Origin: Chloroflexia bacterium
Lineage (GTDB): Bacteria > Chloroflexota > Chloroflexia > QHBQ01 > JADMIH01
Assembly: GCA_025927935.1 (NCBI GenBank)
Contig: JAICKM010000046.1
Span: 1-17,752, forward strand
DNA: 17,752 bases
Reading direction: 5' to 3'
Shown here: positions 8,718 to 15,337 of the stretch, in pieces
Position numbering within the stretch: the stretch's first letter is position 1
How the letters are laid out: every line of letters begins with the position of its first letter
The notes under the pieces: generated by a model
Told to the model about the DNA's origin: nothing
Database searches by the model: none
What the model saw: only the letters and a program-made list of their open reading frames with translations
Made by a program: the position numbers and the translations under genes

Positions 8718-8734
8718 TGGGATTTTGGCGGAAT
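8709..8734. repeat. Imperfect hairpin beside the AlbA_2 gene stop
   Basis: ATTGCGCCA (8709-8717) pairs with TGGCGGAAT (8726-8734), with one mismatch. It lies 16 bp past the stop of the minus-strand gene and could act as a transcript-end structure for it. No T-run is visible on the minus strand. Confidence 0.45.
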
Positions 8735-8749
8735 GGCGGAATCGCCCAG

Positions 8750-10222
8750 TTATTCCTCGTGGTCGCCGGATTCCGCCGAGTGGCCGGCAGGCCCAGCCAG
8801 GGGGTAGCCCGGCCCCCGATAGTAGCGGGTCGTGCGCGTGGTGCCCCGTGCGATCAGCCACCCTCCGCGCACCAGGGCCTGCAGGTCGTGCTGGGCGGTG
8901 CGGGTGGCTGCCTGCGTGACCTGGATATAGTCGCTGCTGGTGAAGCTTGCCTGCCGCTGGAGCAGCGCCAGGCCCGCGCGCTGGCGCGGGTTCAGCGCCG
9001 CACTGGGGTCGATGGTCGGCGCCTGGCCGTTGCGGAAGGTCACGAGAAACTCGCCGCCCAGGTCGCTGAATTCGGGATCCGGCTTGCCCAACTCGCGCAT
9101 CTCGTAGACCATCATCCGCACGCCTGCACCAACCCGCTCCATGAATCCGCCGGGTAAATCACGCAGCAAGCCCGCGATGCGCGGGTTGCGGGGGTTCGAG
9201 CGGGCACGCAGCGCGATAAGATCCTCCAACGTGAGGCCGGGCACCAGACTGCCCGGACTGTGAACTTCGACCCGATCACCGTAGATGAACAGACGCACTG
9301 TCTCACCCGCCAGGCTATAATCGCGATGGACGAGGCCGTTGACCACGGCCTCGCGCAAGGCGGCGAGCGGATACTCCGGCAGATCTTCGCGTACAAAGCC
9401 CCGGATGCGCCCACCCATCTGCATATGCCGCTCCAAGAACGCGGCCGCGCCCGCAATTAACTCCGGCAGCGGACCCACCAGGATGCGGCGATCGAGATAG
9501 GTGCCCACGCCGAGGCTATCCCGCCATCGCATACAAACCACTTCACTTTGCGGGATGTGGAGGTGCGGCTCCCGGCCAAACAACAGCATTCCGGCCCGCG
9601 TCGGCCGCACAATGCCCGCGGCATCCTGTCCGGCAATATCCAGGCGGATGAGCAGCTCCTCGTCCGCCATATGGCGCTGATGCGAAGTGCTCGATTCCGG
9701 CCGTTGCGCCCGGTAATGCGCCAGGCGGGTCGGATCCAAGTCAGCGAGGGTCGCGTGCGGACAGAGCGTGGTTTCCCACGGCAAGGTGCCGGCGTTGCGC
9801 AGGTGCACGGCAATCTCAGCCACGGTCATCGGGATCGTGTGGCTCCCTTTGCGGATCCAGCAGACGCCCCCGGCCTGGTACAACGGACCGCCGTTTACCG
9901 GCAGCGTCAGGGTCAGGATTGGCCCTTCCGGCAACGCCCACTCCTGGAGCGCGTCCGGCGCCAGAGGCGGCGCGGGGCTGATCAGGCGGATGGCCTGCCA
10001 GACCCGATCGGTTGCTTCCGGTACGGACGCGAGGCCGGCGACCTTGCCATCCGGTTCCACCCCCAGAAGAATCACGCCGCCAAAGCGGCTGTTGAGCATC
10101 CCGCAGATCCGCTCGGCTAGTTCGGCCTGCCAGGGCGGTGCGCGCTTCAACTCGACGCGCTGGGTTTCCCCGGTGGCGACGCTGGCCAGCAACTGGCGCA
10201 CTCCGTTCTCATCCAGATACAT
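8750..10222 (-). CDS. AlbA_2/RecG-like ATP-binding regulator
   Basis: A 490-residue protein with an N-terminal Schlafen AlbA_2 domain (about 15-140: VELKRAPPWQAELAERICGM, then FGGVILLGVEPDGKVAGL, ending with WIRKGSHT). A HATPase_c_4 module follows at about 285-410: LREAVVNGLVHRDYS at 289-303, then IYGDRVEVHSPG at 313-324 and RSNPRNPRIAGLL at 341-353. The C-terminal winged helix (about 420-480) contains SDYIQVTQAATRTAQHDLQ and GTTRTTRYYR. Such genes are often annotated as RecG-like helicases but have no helicase core; they are putative transcription regulators, frequent near mobile DNA. The ATG at 10222 opens the conserved region (MYLDENGVRQLL). An upstream ATG at 10288 would add a low-complexity stretch. 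It lies downstream of rep on the same strand, across a 447-bp gap. Confidence 0.8.
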   Translation of the reverse strand: MYLDENGVRQLLASVATGETQRVELKRAPPWQAELAERICGMLNSRFGGVILLGVEPDGKVAGLASVPEATDRVWQAIRLISPAPPLAPDALQEWALPEGPILTLTLPVNGGPLYQAGGVCWIRKGSHTIPMTVAEIAVHLRNAGTLPWETTLCPHATLADLDPTRLAHYRAQRPESSTSHQRHMADEELLIRLDIAGQDAAGIVRPTRAGMLLFGREPHLHIPQSEVVCMRWRDSLGVGTYLDRRILVGPLPELIAGAAAFLERHMQMGGRIRGFVREDLPEYPLAALREAVVNGLVHRDYSLAGETVRLFIYGDRVEVHSPGSLVPGLTLEDLIALRARSNPRNPRIAGLLRDLPGGFMERVGAGVRMMVYEMRELGKPDPEFSDLGGEFLVTFRNGQAPTIDPSAALNPRQRAGLALLQRQASFTSSDYIQVTQAATRTAQHDLQALVRGGWLIARGTTRTTRYYRGPGYPLAGPAGHSAESGDHEE

Positions 10223-10669
10223 AATTGCTGAAACTCCCCCTGGTCTTAAGCCACGGCTGCCGCTACCGGGGCCACGACTCGCACTCATACACTCCGCGCG
10301 TACCGGTCACGGCACCTGCTCCCCGGTGGCCGGTAGAGTCCCCTACCCCACTGCCCTGGACCGGCGCGGGCTGCGCCCATGGGTGCTGGTTCAGCCGGAT
10401 CAGGCGCCGGCTCCCCCGACCCGTACTCCCCGGTAAGCCGGAGCGGGCGTGGCTATCCTTGCCTGCATCCAGTGCCGCATTTGCCATGCCGTAGATCCGC
10501 GCCGGGCACCGCCGAAGCATGGGCCGGAACCGCCGCGATCCCCCAGCGCAACGTCGCGAAACTAGCTTCAACAGAACTTCTCACTTCTATTCCAATAGTT
10601 ATGTAAACTAAACGCACTGTCCAAACACTAGCGCATCCTACCACCGGGTAGTCAAGGCGTCTCACCTGC
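10223..10669. other. Gap between rep and the AlbA_2 gene
   Basis: It must hold the 3' end of the rep transcript and probably the promoter of the AlbA_2 gene, but I see no clear -35/-10 pair. A distinctly AT-richer patch lies at 10556-10650. A short inverted repeat, CTACC/GGTAG (10638-10651), lies 19 bp past the rep stop and is too weak to call a terminator. No gene seen. Confidence 0.4.
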
Positions 10670-12550
10670 TCACCACCCGCTACGGCGGGCACGCTGCGCC
10701 GGGCCACCGGAACCGGCCTGACCTCCCATCGCGGACAGGCGGTCCATCCGGGCCCCGGTGGATGGCGTGGTTGTGCAGGATCGGTCAGCCCCAGGGGAGT
10801 CGCCGGGTACCCTATCCGGGCGCTGTTCCCCAGCGCTGGCGGCGCGGTCACCCGGATGGATAAGATTTTCCAGCACCCGAAAGAAGTACGCCATCTTGTT
10901 GGCAATGCTCCCCGGCCCTTGCGCCCCCTGATAATAACGTACGCGCCGGCGGGCTTCGTGCAAGTGCTCCACAAACTCGGTTTCCGCCAGGCGACTCTCC
11001 TGGCGGAGCCGGAGTGCCTGGCGCACGTTAGCCGGCCCGCGGCCCGCGTCGCCAAGCTCACGCGAATAATCCAGCACGACCCCCGCAATATATGGGGAGT
11101 ATGTGACCAGAGCGGTTTCGTCTTGCCGGTTTTTTATGGGCGCCAAGCGATTCGAATCTTCTTCTTGATCGGATTCTTCTTGATCGGATCTTCTTCGTCG
11201 CAACGACTCTGCACGGGGGTGCGGCAAGGACTCTGCACGGGGGTGCCGCACTCTCTCTGCACCGGGGTGGCGTAACCCCTCTGCATGGGGGGTACCCAAC
11301 TCTTCTGCACGGAGGGCTCCCCACTTCTCTGCATCCCCTGTTACTTCGACCGCGCTGTCATCGCTGCCCATCGCCTGATTCTGCCCGGATGCCCATAACC
11401 GAGTCTGCACGGGGGGTGCTAAAGGACTCTGCGTGGGGGGTACCCAGTCCCTCTGCATGGAGGGTACTAAAGGACTCTGCATGGGGTTGGCCGGGGCTTG
11501 TTGTTCCACCGGCTCCTCGCTAGTCCCCGGACCCGCCGTCACTATCCGTGCCCGGCCGCGCCGTGGGTGACGCGGGCCGGGCGGCGCGAGCACCCCGGCC
11601 GGGGTGATCGCGGCAGCGGCCACCGCCGGATGCAACTGGGCCGTGAGCGCCTCGAGTAGCCCGCTGAAATCGTAGGCGTTGCTGTCCTGGCCCCCGCTGG
11701 CGGCCCGGCGCGTTACCACGCGCAAATAGCCCTGCGCCTCGAGTTCGCCCTTGATTTCATGCAACCGCTGCTCACTGTAACCGGTGCGCGCCGCCATTTT
11801 CCGCAGGCTGGGGTACGGCAGTTCAGTGCTCCAGCGATACGCGAGGATGTATGTGACGAACCAGACCGCCTGCGGACGCAGGCCCAACGCGGCCTGATGT
11901 GTATAGAGACCGGCAGGCACGGCGATCAGACCGGCCTGGGCGATCACGCGGCCGTAGCGGGCTACGAAGCTTGTATCGCCGGCTTCTGCGCCCGTGATGG
12001 GCACGCCATCGGCCTGAATGGTATTGGCGGGCGCCGGATCGGCCTGGATCGCTTGCTCCAGGCAGGTGAACAACCCACCGAAGTCGTAGCTGTTGCTCTC
12101 CTGGCCGCCCTGCGCACCGCACCGGGCGTACACCGCCAAGAGGTCCTTACTGCACAGCGCCGCACGCAGGTTCTGTAACTGGCGCAAGCTCACACCCGTT
12201 TCAGCGACCATCCGGCGCAGGCTGGGATGGGGCAGATCGGCATCCCATTTGTGTGCCAGCACCGCCGAGGCAAACCAGACCTCAGGTGCGGCCAGATCCA
12301 GCGCCGCTTGATACAGGTATAGCGCGCGTGGGATCGTCGCGATGCCGTCGCGCAAGATGACCTGGCCATAGCGCGCGGCCCAGCTACTGGCTGGGCGAGG
12401 GCCGCCGGTGGGTGCCTCACCCGCGCCCAGTTGCCGCCCCGCCGCAGGCACGACATCCTCTGCGTGGCGAGGAGCGGATCCGGGCCGGGTATCTGGTGGT
12501 ATCCCGGCGGCCGGATACGGATGGGCCGGACGGGGGGTCAATTTGGGCAT
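10670..12550 (-). CDS. Replication initiator-like protein with tandem winged-helix modules
   Basis: A 626-residue protein, likely the initiator of this replicon. Residues 58-160 and 196-299 are homologous modules: both open with ARYG(Q/R)VI, share VWF and LP(H/Y)PSLR(R/K)M in the middle, and close with GGQ(E/D)SN(S/A)YDF. Each has the shape of a winged helix. Residues 355-455 are a low-complexity linker encoded by the 24-bp repeats. Residues 482-563 are a distinct C-terminal module (VTYSPYIAGVVLDYSRELG, then NVRQALRLRQESRL, then IANKMAYFFRVLENL) that I associate with helix-turn-helix replication proteins of Chloroflexota. The ATG at 12550 has AGGGAG 6 nt upstream; an ATG at 12574 overlaps the -35 of the opposing promoter and is less likely. 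It follows parA-parB on the same strand. The replication role is inferred from architecture, internal repeats and context; a phage or regulatory role is possible. Confidence 0.75.
   Translation of the reverse strand: MPKLTPRPAHPYPAAGIPPDTRPGSAPRHAEDVVPAAGRQLGAGEAPTGGPRPASSWAARYGQVILRDGIATIPRALYLYQAALDLAAPEVWFASAVLAHKWDADLPHPSLRRMVAETGVSLRQLQNLRAALCSKDLLAVYARCGAQGGQESNSYDFGGLFTCLEQAIQADPAPANTIQADGVPITGAEAGDTSFVARYGRVIAQAGLIAVPAGLYTHQAALGLRPQAVWFVTYILAYRWSTELPYPSLRKMAARTGYSEQRLHEIKGELEAQGYLRVVTRRAASGGQDSNAYDFSGLLEALTAQLHPAVAAAAITPAGVLAPPGPRHPRRGRARIVTAGPGTSEEPVEQQAPANPMQSPLVPSMQRDWVPPTQSPLAPPVQTRLWASGQNQAMGSDDSAVEVTGDAEKWGALRAEELGTPHAEGLRHPGAERVRHPRAESLPHPRAESLRRRRSDQEESDQEEDSNRLAPIKNRQDETALVTYSPYIAGVVLDYSRELGDAGRGPANVRQALRLRQESRLAETEFVEHLHEARRRVRYYQGAQGPGSIANKMAYFFRVLENLIHPGDRAASAGEQRPDRVPGDSPGADRSCTTTPSTGARMDRLSAMGGQAGSGGPAQRARRSGW
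11129..11200. other. AT-richer patch next to iterons (possible DNA-unwinding element)
   Basis: Inside rep, directly beside iteron array A, the sequence turns visibly AT-richer than the surrounding GC-rich gene. It includes two perfect tandem 15-mers, TTCTTCTTGATCGGA, at 11159-11173 and 11174-11188, and a decayed third. It encodes the acidic run SDQEESDQEED. The position beside iterons is where iteron replicons melt their DNA. Function is inferred. Confidence 0.4.
11207..11350. repeat. Iteron array A: six 24-bp tandem repeats
   Basis: Units start at 11207, 11231, 11255, 11279, 11303 and 11327, exactly 24 bp apart. The core is CTCTGCAYGGGGGGTRC. The fifth unit starts TTCTGCA, and the sixth keeps only its first eight bases. 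Units are contiguous, with no spacers. The rep frame reads this array as the peptide repeat HPRAES(L)x. Array B, with the same DNA core, is read in another frame. Confidence 0.9.
11403..11498. repeat. Iteron array B: four 24-bp tandem repeats
   Basis: Units start at 11403, 11427, 11451 and 11475, again exactly 24 bp apart, with the same orientation and core as array A. The offset between the arrays is 76 bp (3 x 24 + 4), so the rep frame reads array B as VPPTQSPL-like peptides instead. The same DNA core conserved in two reading frames points to selection on DNA, as expected for initiator binding sites. Confidence 0.88.
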
Positions 12551-12562
12551 AAAGCGCTCCCT

Positions 12563-12637
12563 ACCCCTTGACATCCGGCCCGGTCTTTGCTATGATGACA
12601 ACGTCACACAGACAACACCAAGGCTCCCGCAAGGGGT
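12563..12637 (-). promoter_or_regulatory. 8-nt complementary pair in the rep leader (possible pseudoknot control)
   Basis: In the rep mRNA (minus strand) the sequence ACCCCTTG (complement of 12630-12637) is perfectly complementary to CAAGGGGT (complement of 12563-12570), which lies immediately upstream of the rep ribosome site. The upstream partner overlaps the loop region targeted by the antisense RNA. Pairing could expose or block the ribosome site. An 8-bp match in this span could arise by chance, so this is a hypothesis. Confidence 0.35.
12568..12596 (+). promoter_or_regulatory. Consensus sigma-70 promoter opposing rep
   Basis: TTGACA at 12568-12573, a spacer of exactly 17 bp, and TATGAT at 12591-12596 (one mismatch to TATAAT). 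It reads away from rep into the rep leader region, with a predicted start at about 12603. It is the best promoter match I see in the window. Confidence 0.8.
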
Positions 12638-12696
12638 CTTGTATTACCCGACTCAGGCCGTCCCTTTGCTGCCAGGCTCCGGACGGCCTTTGTCTT
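12603..12696 (+). ncRNA. Candidate antisense copy-control RNA of rep
   Basis: A ~90-nt transcript would start about 7 nt after the consensus promoter and end at a terminator hairpin. Its first hairpin, AAGGCTCC (12620-12627) with GGGGTCTT (12633-12640) around a CGCAA loop, needs two G-U pairs. Those pairs become A-C mismatches on the other strand, so the fold favours plus-strand RNA. It is antisense to the untranslated leader of rep, 53-145 nt before the rep start. Antisense RNAs with this layout repress initiator synthesis in many plasmids (RNAI of pSK41, Inc RNA of IncB/IncI plasmids). No protein is encoded. Not a recognised RNA family. Confidence 0.65.
12655..12696 (+). terminator. Intrinsic terminator of the antisense RNA
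   Basis: AGGCCGTCC (12655-12663) pairs perfectly with GGACGGCCT (12681-12689) across a 17-nt loop, followed by TTTGTCTT. The tail is interrupted by G and C, so it is a moderate rather than strong terminator. Confidence 0.6.
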
Positions 12697-12792
12697 GCCT
12701 TATTATGTCAGGGGCCTACGGCCCGGCGCGCAGCCTGCGCACTTCAGTCATCCTCTAGCGATTCCCGGTCCGTCACCCGCCGGGACTGCCCA

Positions 12793-12808
12793 TGTTGTGG
12801 CCACAACA
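12793..12808. promoter_or_regulatory. parS: parS-like palindrome 1 (between parB and rep)
   Basis: A perfect 16-bp palindrome, TGTTGTGGCCACAACA, located just after the parB stop and upstream of rep. It shares the outer TGTT/AACA with the common chromosomal parS (TGTTTCACGTGAAACA) but differs in the centre. Besides partition, ParB bound here could affect rep expression. Confidence 0.75.
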
Positions 12809-12811
12809 GAA

Positions 12812-13753
12812 TCAGCGCTGTGGTTCCTGCGGGCCACAGCGCTCGTAAAGCTCGTCGACAAGGCGCTTCAGGTCGGTGAGCGTCACGAACTCGCGGGCCG
12901 AGATTTCGTCCCGCCCCTCCAGGCTGCTCCGATAGACCGTCAGCGTGCGCAGGGCCGCGCGAAGCTTGCCATTGCCCGCGCGCGCCTGCACATCGGCCGT
13001 AGGTTCCCCGCCGCCCGCGCCGGCGAGCGGACGGGCGGCGGGCGGTGGAGTCGTGTCCGGTGGGCTGGACACAAACTCCGGTAGGTTATCGCCCGTGAGC
13101 ATGCCCGCCCGCAACTGCGCAATTAGCTCGGTGCGGCGCGCCGGATCCTTGACCTTGATCAGGTAGGCCACCGCCCGCAACGTGTCCGGCTTCGCCGCGA
13201 CGAGCGCGCGGATGTCCTCCGGGGCGCGGGCCACCCGCAGCCGATTGACAACATAGCCCCGATCCTTGCCGATCTCGGTAGCAATCTGTTCCTGCGTATA
13301 GCCTAACTCGTCGATCATCAGGCGGTACGTGTCCCCCTCTTCGAGTGGGCTCAGGTCCGTGCGCTGAATATTCTCCGTGATCGCCAGGATGACGAGTTCC
13401 TCATCGGCCAAATCGCGCACAATTACCGGTACGGTAGCCAGCCCCGCCTGCCGCGCGGCTTCACGGCGCCGGTGGCCCCAGGCGAGCTGGTAATAGCCGG
13501 GCTGGCTGGGATGGGGGCGGGCTGCGAGCGCGCCCTGGAAGCCTTGCGTCGCCATGACTCCGGCCAGTTCGGCGATCCCCGCCGGATCAAGCATGCGGCG
13601 AGGTTGGTAGGGATTGTCCAGCAGCCGCTCCGGGGCGATAGGGGTCACCGTCTGGGTCTCAGCCAGGCTGCCGGCAAACATGGTCGATAGGTCGGTACGG
13701 GCCGCGGGCGACTGCAAAAAGCCGATATCGACGGTTCTTCCCTTCTTTGCCAT
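12812..13753 (-). CDS. parB: ParB-family partition protein (CTPase clamp)
   Basis: A 313-residue protein that should bind the parS palindromes, slide on DNA with CTP and connect the replicon to ParA. The N-terminal domain runs from about residue 38 (IAPERLLDNPYQPRR) through GHRRREAARQAGL (93-105, CTP-binding arginine motif) to ITENIQRTDLSPLEEG (125-140). The central HTH domain includes YTQEQIATEIGKDRGYVVN (152-170). A Pro/Ala-rich linker leads to a short C-terminal helix region (about 265-310) that would dimerise. The ATG has AAGGAGG 7 nt upstream. The gene starts 11 bp after the parA stop, so the two are cotranscribed. Confidence 0.93.
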   Translation of the reverse strand: MAKKGRTVDIGFLQSPAARTDLSTMFAGSLAETQTVTPIAPERLLDNPYQPRRMLDPAGIAELAGVMATQGFQGALAARPHPSQPGYYQLAWGHRRREAARQAGLATVPVIVRDLADEELVILAITENIQRTDLSPLEEGDTYRLMIDELGYTQEQIATEIGKDRGYVVNRLRVARAPEDIRALVAAKPDTLRAVAYLIKVKDPARRTELIAQLRAGMLTGDNLPEFVSSPPDTTPPPAARPLAGAGGGEPTADVQARAGNGKLRAALRTLTVYRSSLEGRDEISAREFVTLTDLKRLVDELYERCGPQEPQR

Positions 13754-13764
13754 CCTGATCCTCC

Positions 13765-14790
13765 TTAGCCGGCGACGGCCACATCAGCAGCCGTGGTCGT
13801 TTCCGGCCGGGCCAGAGCTTCCCGGCCGGGGCCGCCGACTACGCGCAACAATTCCGCCAGCAGCCGCCGGTAGGCCTGGGTATGTTCCCCCCGCGGGTGC
13901 TGGTAGGCCATGATACTGCGCTCATTGGCGACATCTTTAAAGGCCGAGCTGCGCGGGATGGGATTCTGGAACACGCGGATCTGCTGGCCCAGCGCCTGGC
14001 GCAACGCTTGGCCCATGGTACGGTCGGCCACGACCGATTGGACCATCATGGCGACGACGCCCGCGATCTGCAAACTCGGGTTGGCCGAAGCGCGCGCTTC
14101 ATCGATCCGCTCACGCAGCAACTGTAGCCCGCGCACCGACAGCATCTCCAACTGCGTCGGGATCACGACGTAGTCGGCGGCAATGAGAGCATTGACGAGC
14201 AGATTATTCAACGACGGCCCCGTGTCAATGAGGATATAATCGAACTGATCGCGGATATGCTCCAGGACGTTGTCCAGGCAGGTGCCCCAAGTTGGCAGCC
14301 GGCTCAGGTCGCGGTCGGCGTTGGTGGCGATGATGTTAATCGGCGCGATCGCGGGTCCAAAGGCCGTGGGCCGGATCAACCGGTTCCAGTCGACGTTGCG
14401 CTCATTGAGCATCGCGTCGTAGATGGTATAATCGACCGTGTCGGGGTTGAGGCCGAGCGAGAAGGTGGCATGGGCCTGAGGATCCAGATCGATAATCAAC
14501 ACGCGCTGATCCAGTTGCCAGAGTAGCACGGCAAGATTGATGGTCAACGTCGTTTTGCCGACCCCGCCCTTCTGGTTCGTCATGACGATAATGCGCGCGG
14601 TGTCTTCCTGCTGATGCCCCTGGCGGGCCAGAAACGCCTCCAGTTCGGCCTCTTCGATGCGATAGTGACCACCAGGGGTCTCGCGGGCAGGCAGGACTCC
14701 CTTGCGGATGTAATAGGTGACCGCCCCCGTCGAGACGCCCATCCGGTGTGCCGCCTGAGCGGTTGTCAGCATCCGCCCTGTGTTCGCCAT
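13765..14790 (-). CDS. parA: ParA-family partition ATPase with N-terminal MerR/excisionase-type HTH
   Basis: A 341-residue protein. Residues 7-56 form a MerR/excisionase-like DNA-binding domain: LTTAQAAHRMGVSTGAVTYY, then IRKGVLPARETPGGHYRI and EAELEAFLARQ. A ParA/MinD ATPase follows, with deviant Walker A KGGVGKTT (74-81, signature Lys74), Walker A' DLDPQ (101-105) and Walker B ILIDTGPS (186-193). ParA dimers bind nucleoid DNA and are released by ParB, which moves the replicon. The extra HTH makes it functionally like type Ia ParA (P1), which represses its own operon, although the HTH type differs. GGAGG lies 8 nt before the ATG. It heads parA-parB and possibly rep. The C-terminal ~20 residues are Ala/Thr-rich and dispensable-looking. 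Confidence 0.93.
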   Translation of the reverse strand: MANTGRMLTTAQAAHRMGVSTGAVTYYIRKGVLPARETPGGHYRIEEAELEAFLARQGHQQEDTARIIVMTNQKGGVGKTTLTINLAVLLWQLDQRVLIIDLDPQAHATFSLGLNPDTVDYTIYDAMLNERNVDWNRLIRPTAFGPAIAPINIIATNADRDLSRLPTWGTCLDNVLEHIRDQFDYILIDTGPSLNNLLVNALIAADYVVIPTQLEMLSVRGLQLLRERIDEARASANPSLQIAGVVAMMVQSVVADRTMGQALRQALGQQIRVFQNPIPRSSAFKDVANERSIMAYQHPRGEHTQAYRRLLAELLRVVGGPGREALARPETTTAADVAVAG

Positions 14791-14837
14791 GCTCTGCCCT
14801 CCCTCGGTCGCTGATCAGTTGCGCGAGTTTAACGTTG

Positions 14838-14865
14838 TTGATGTATCTTAGCATAGAAGCATCAA
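14838..14865. promoter_or_regulatory. Inverted repeat over the parA -10 (candidate operator)
   Basis: TTGATG (14838-14843) and CATCAA (14860-14865) are inverted around a 16-bp spacer that contains the parA -10 hexamer. A dimeric HTH protein bound here would block the promoter. The HTH at the start of ParA is the obvious candidate. Inference. Confidence 0.45.
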
Positions 14866-14874
14866 AACTGTCAA
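14845..14874 (-). promoter_or_regulatory. parAB promoter
   Basis: On the minus strand: TTGACA (14874-14869), an 18-bp spacer, then TAAGAT (14850-14845) preceded by TG one base before, which is an extended -10 (TGCTAAGAT). The predicted start is about 48 nt upstream of the parA ATG. Confidence 0.6.
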
Positions 14875-14998
14875 TAGGACTCCGCAGCCATTTCGGGAAT
14901 TCGATTCTCTCTTTCTACACGCACGATTATTCCTATGTCGAACGACTAATATGCGCTGTAAGCTAGATACGATTGCCTCAAAAACACTGGTTCAGGTT

Positions 14999-15014
14999 TG
15001 TGGTGGCCACAACA
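14999..15014. promoter_or_regulatory. parS: parS-like palindrome 2 (one mismatch)
   Basis: TGTGGTGGCCACAACA, 15 of 16 bases identical to the consensus palindrome; the left arm carries G for T at its fourth position. Confidence 0.65.
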
Positions 15015-15177
15015 TGATTGAGTAGGCCCACCTGGTTCTTGCTGTGTACCCAACCCGGCGATCAAGTCTCGCGCTTCTATCGATGTGCACCTTGAGTAGT
15101 TGCAGGTTCGGAAAGACGCTCGGCTTTCGTCTAATACTGGCTTGACCAACCGCCGTTAGAATCGGTTGACCGATTGT

Positions 15178-15193
15178 TGTTGTGGCCACAACA
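15178..15193. promoter_or_regulatory. parS: parS-like palindrome 3
   Basis: Perfect TGTTGTGGCCACAACA. It starts 179 bp after the start of palindrome 2. Confidence 0.75.
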
Positions 15194-15321
15194 AAATTAC
15201 TGAGAAGAGAACACTAGGGTTTGGAATGTGAGCACCGGCCGATGATAGCTGTTGTCGCCTCCGAACCACAGACTCATACTCTTGAGTATCAAGCACATCA
15301 CCGGTGGACAACGGTGATTAA

Positions 15322-15337
15322 TGTTGTGGCCACAACA
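15322..15337. promoter_or_regulatory. parS: parS-like palindrome 4
   Basis: Perfect TGTTGTGGCCACAACA. It starts 144 bp after the start of palindrome 3. Confidence 0.75.

Larger units (their letters stand above)
8260..8749. other. Gap between regulator and AlbA_2 gene: operator-like and hairpin repeats
   Basis: No convincing gene. The part near 8260-8400 should hold the minus-strand promoter of the regulator and contains two TGTATCG direct repeats. The part at 8614-8734 holds a duplicated 25-mer and two hairpins. Minus-strand frames around 8437-8688 encode some hydrophobic residues but match nothing I recognise. Confidence 0.5.

Noticed and set aside
11134..11334. Separate small protein in the alternative frame of the iterons
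   Set aside because: It is the array A repeat read in another frame; the main rep frame is continuous on both sides and carries the conserved domains.
11207..11498. CRISPR array
   Set aside because: The 24-bp units are contiguous, with no unique spacers, and lie inside a coding frame; no cas genes are near.
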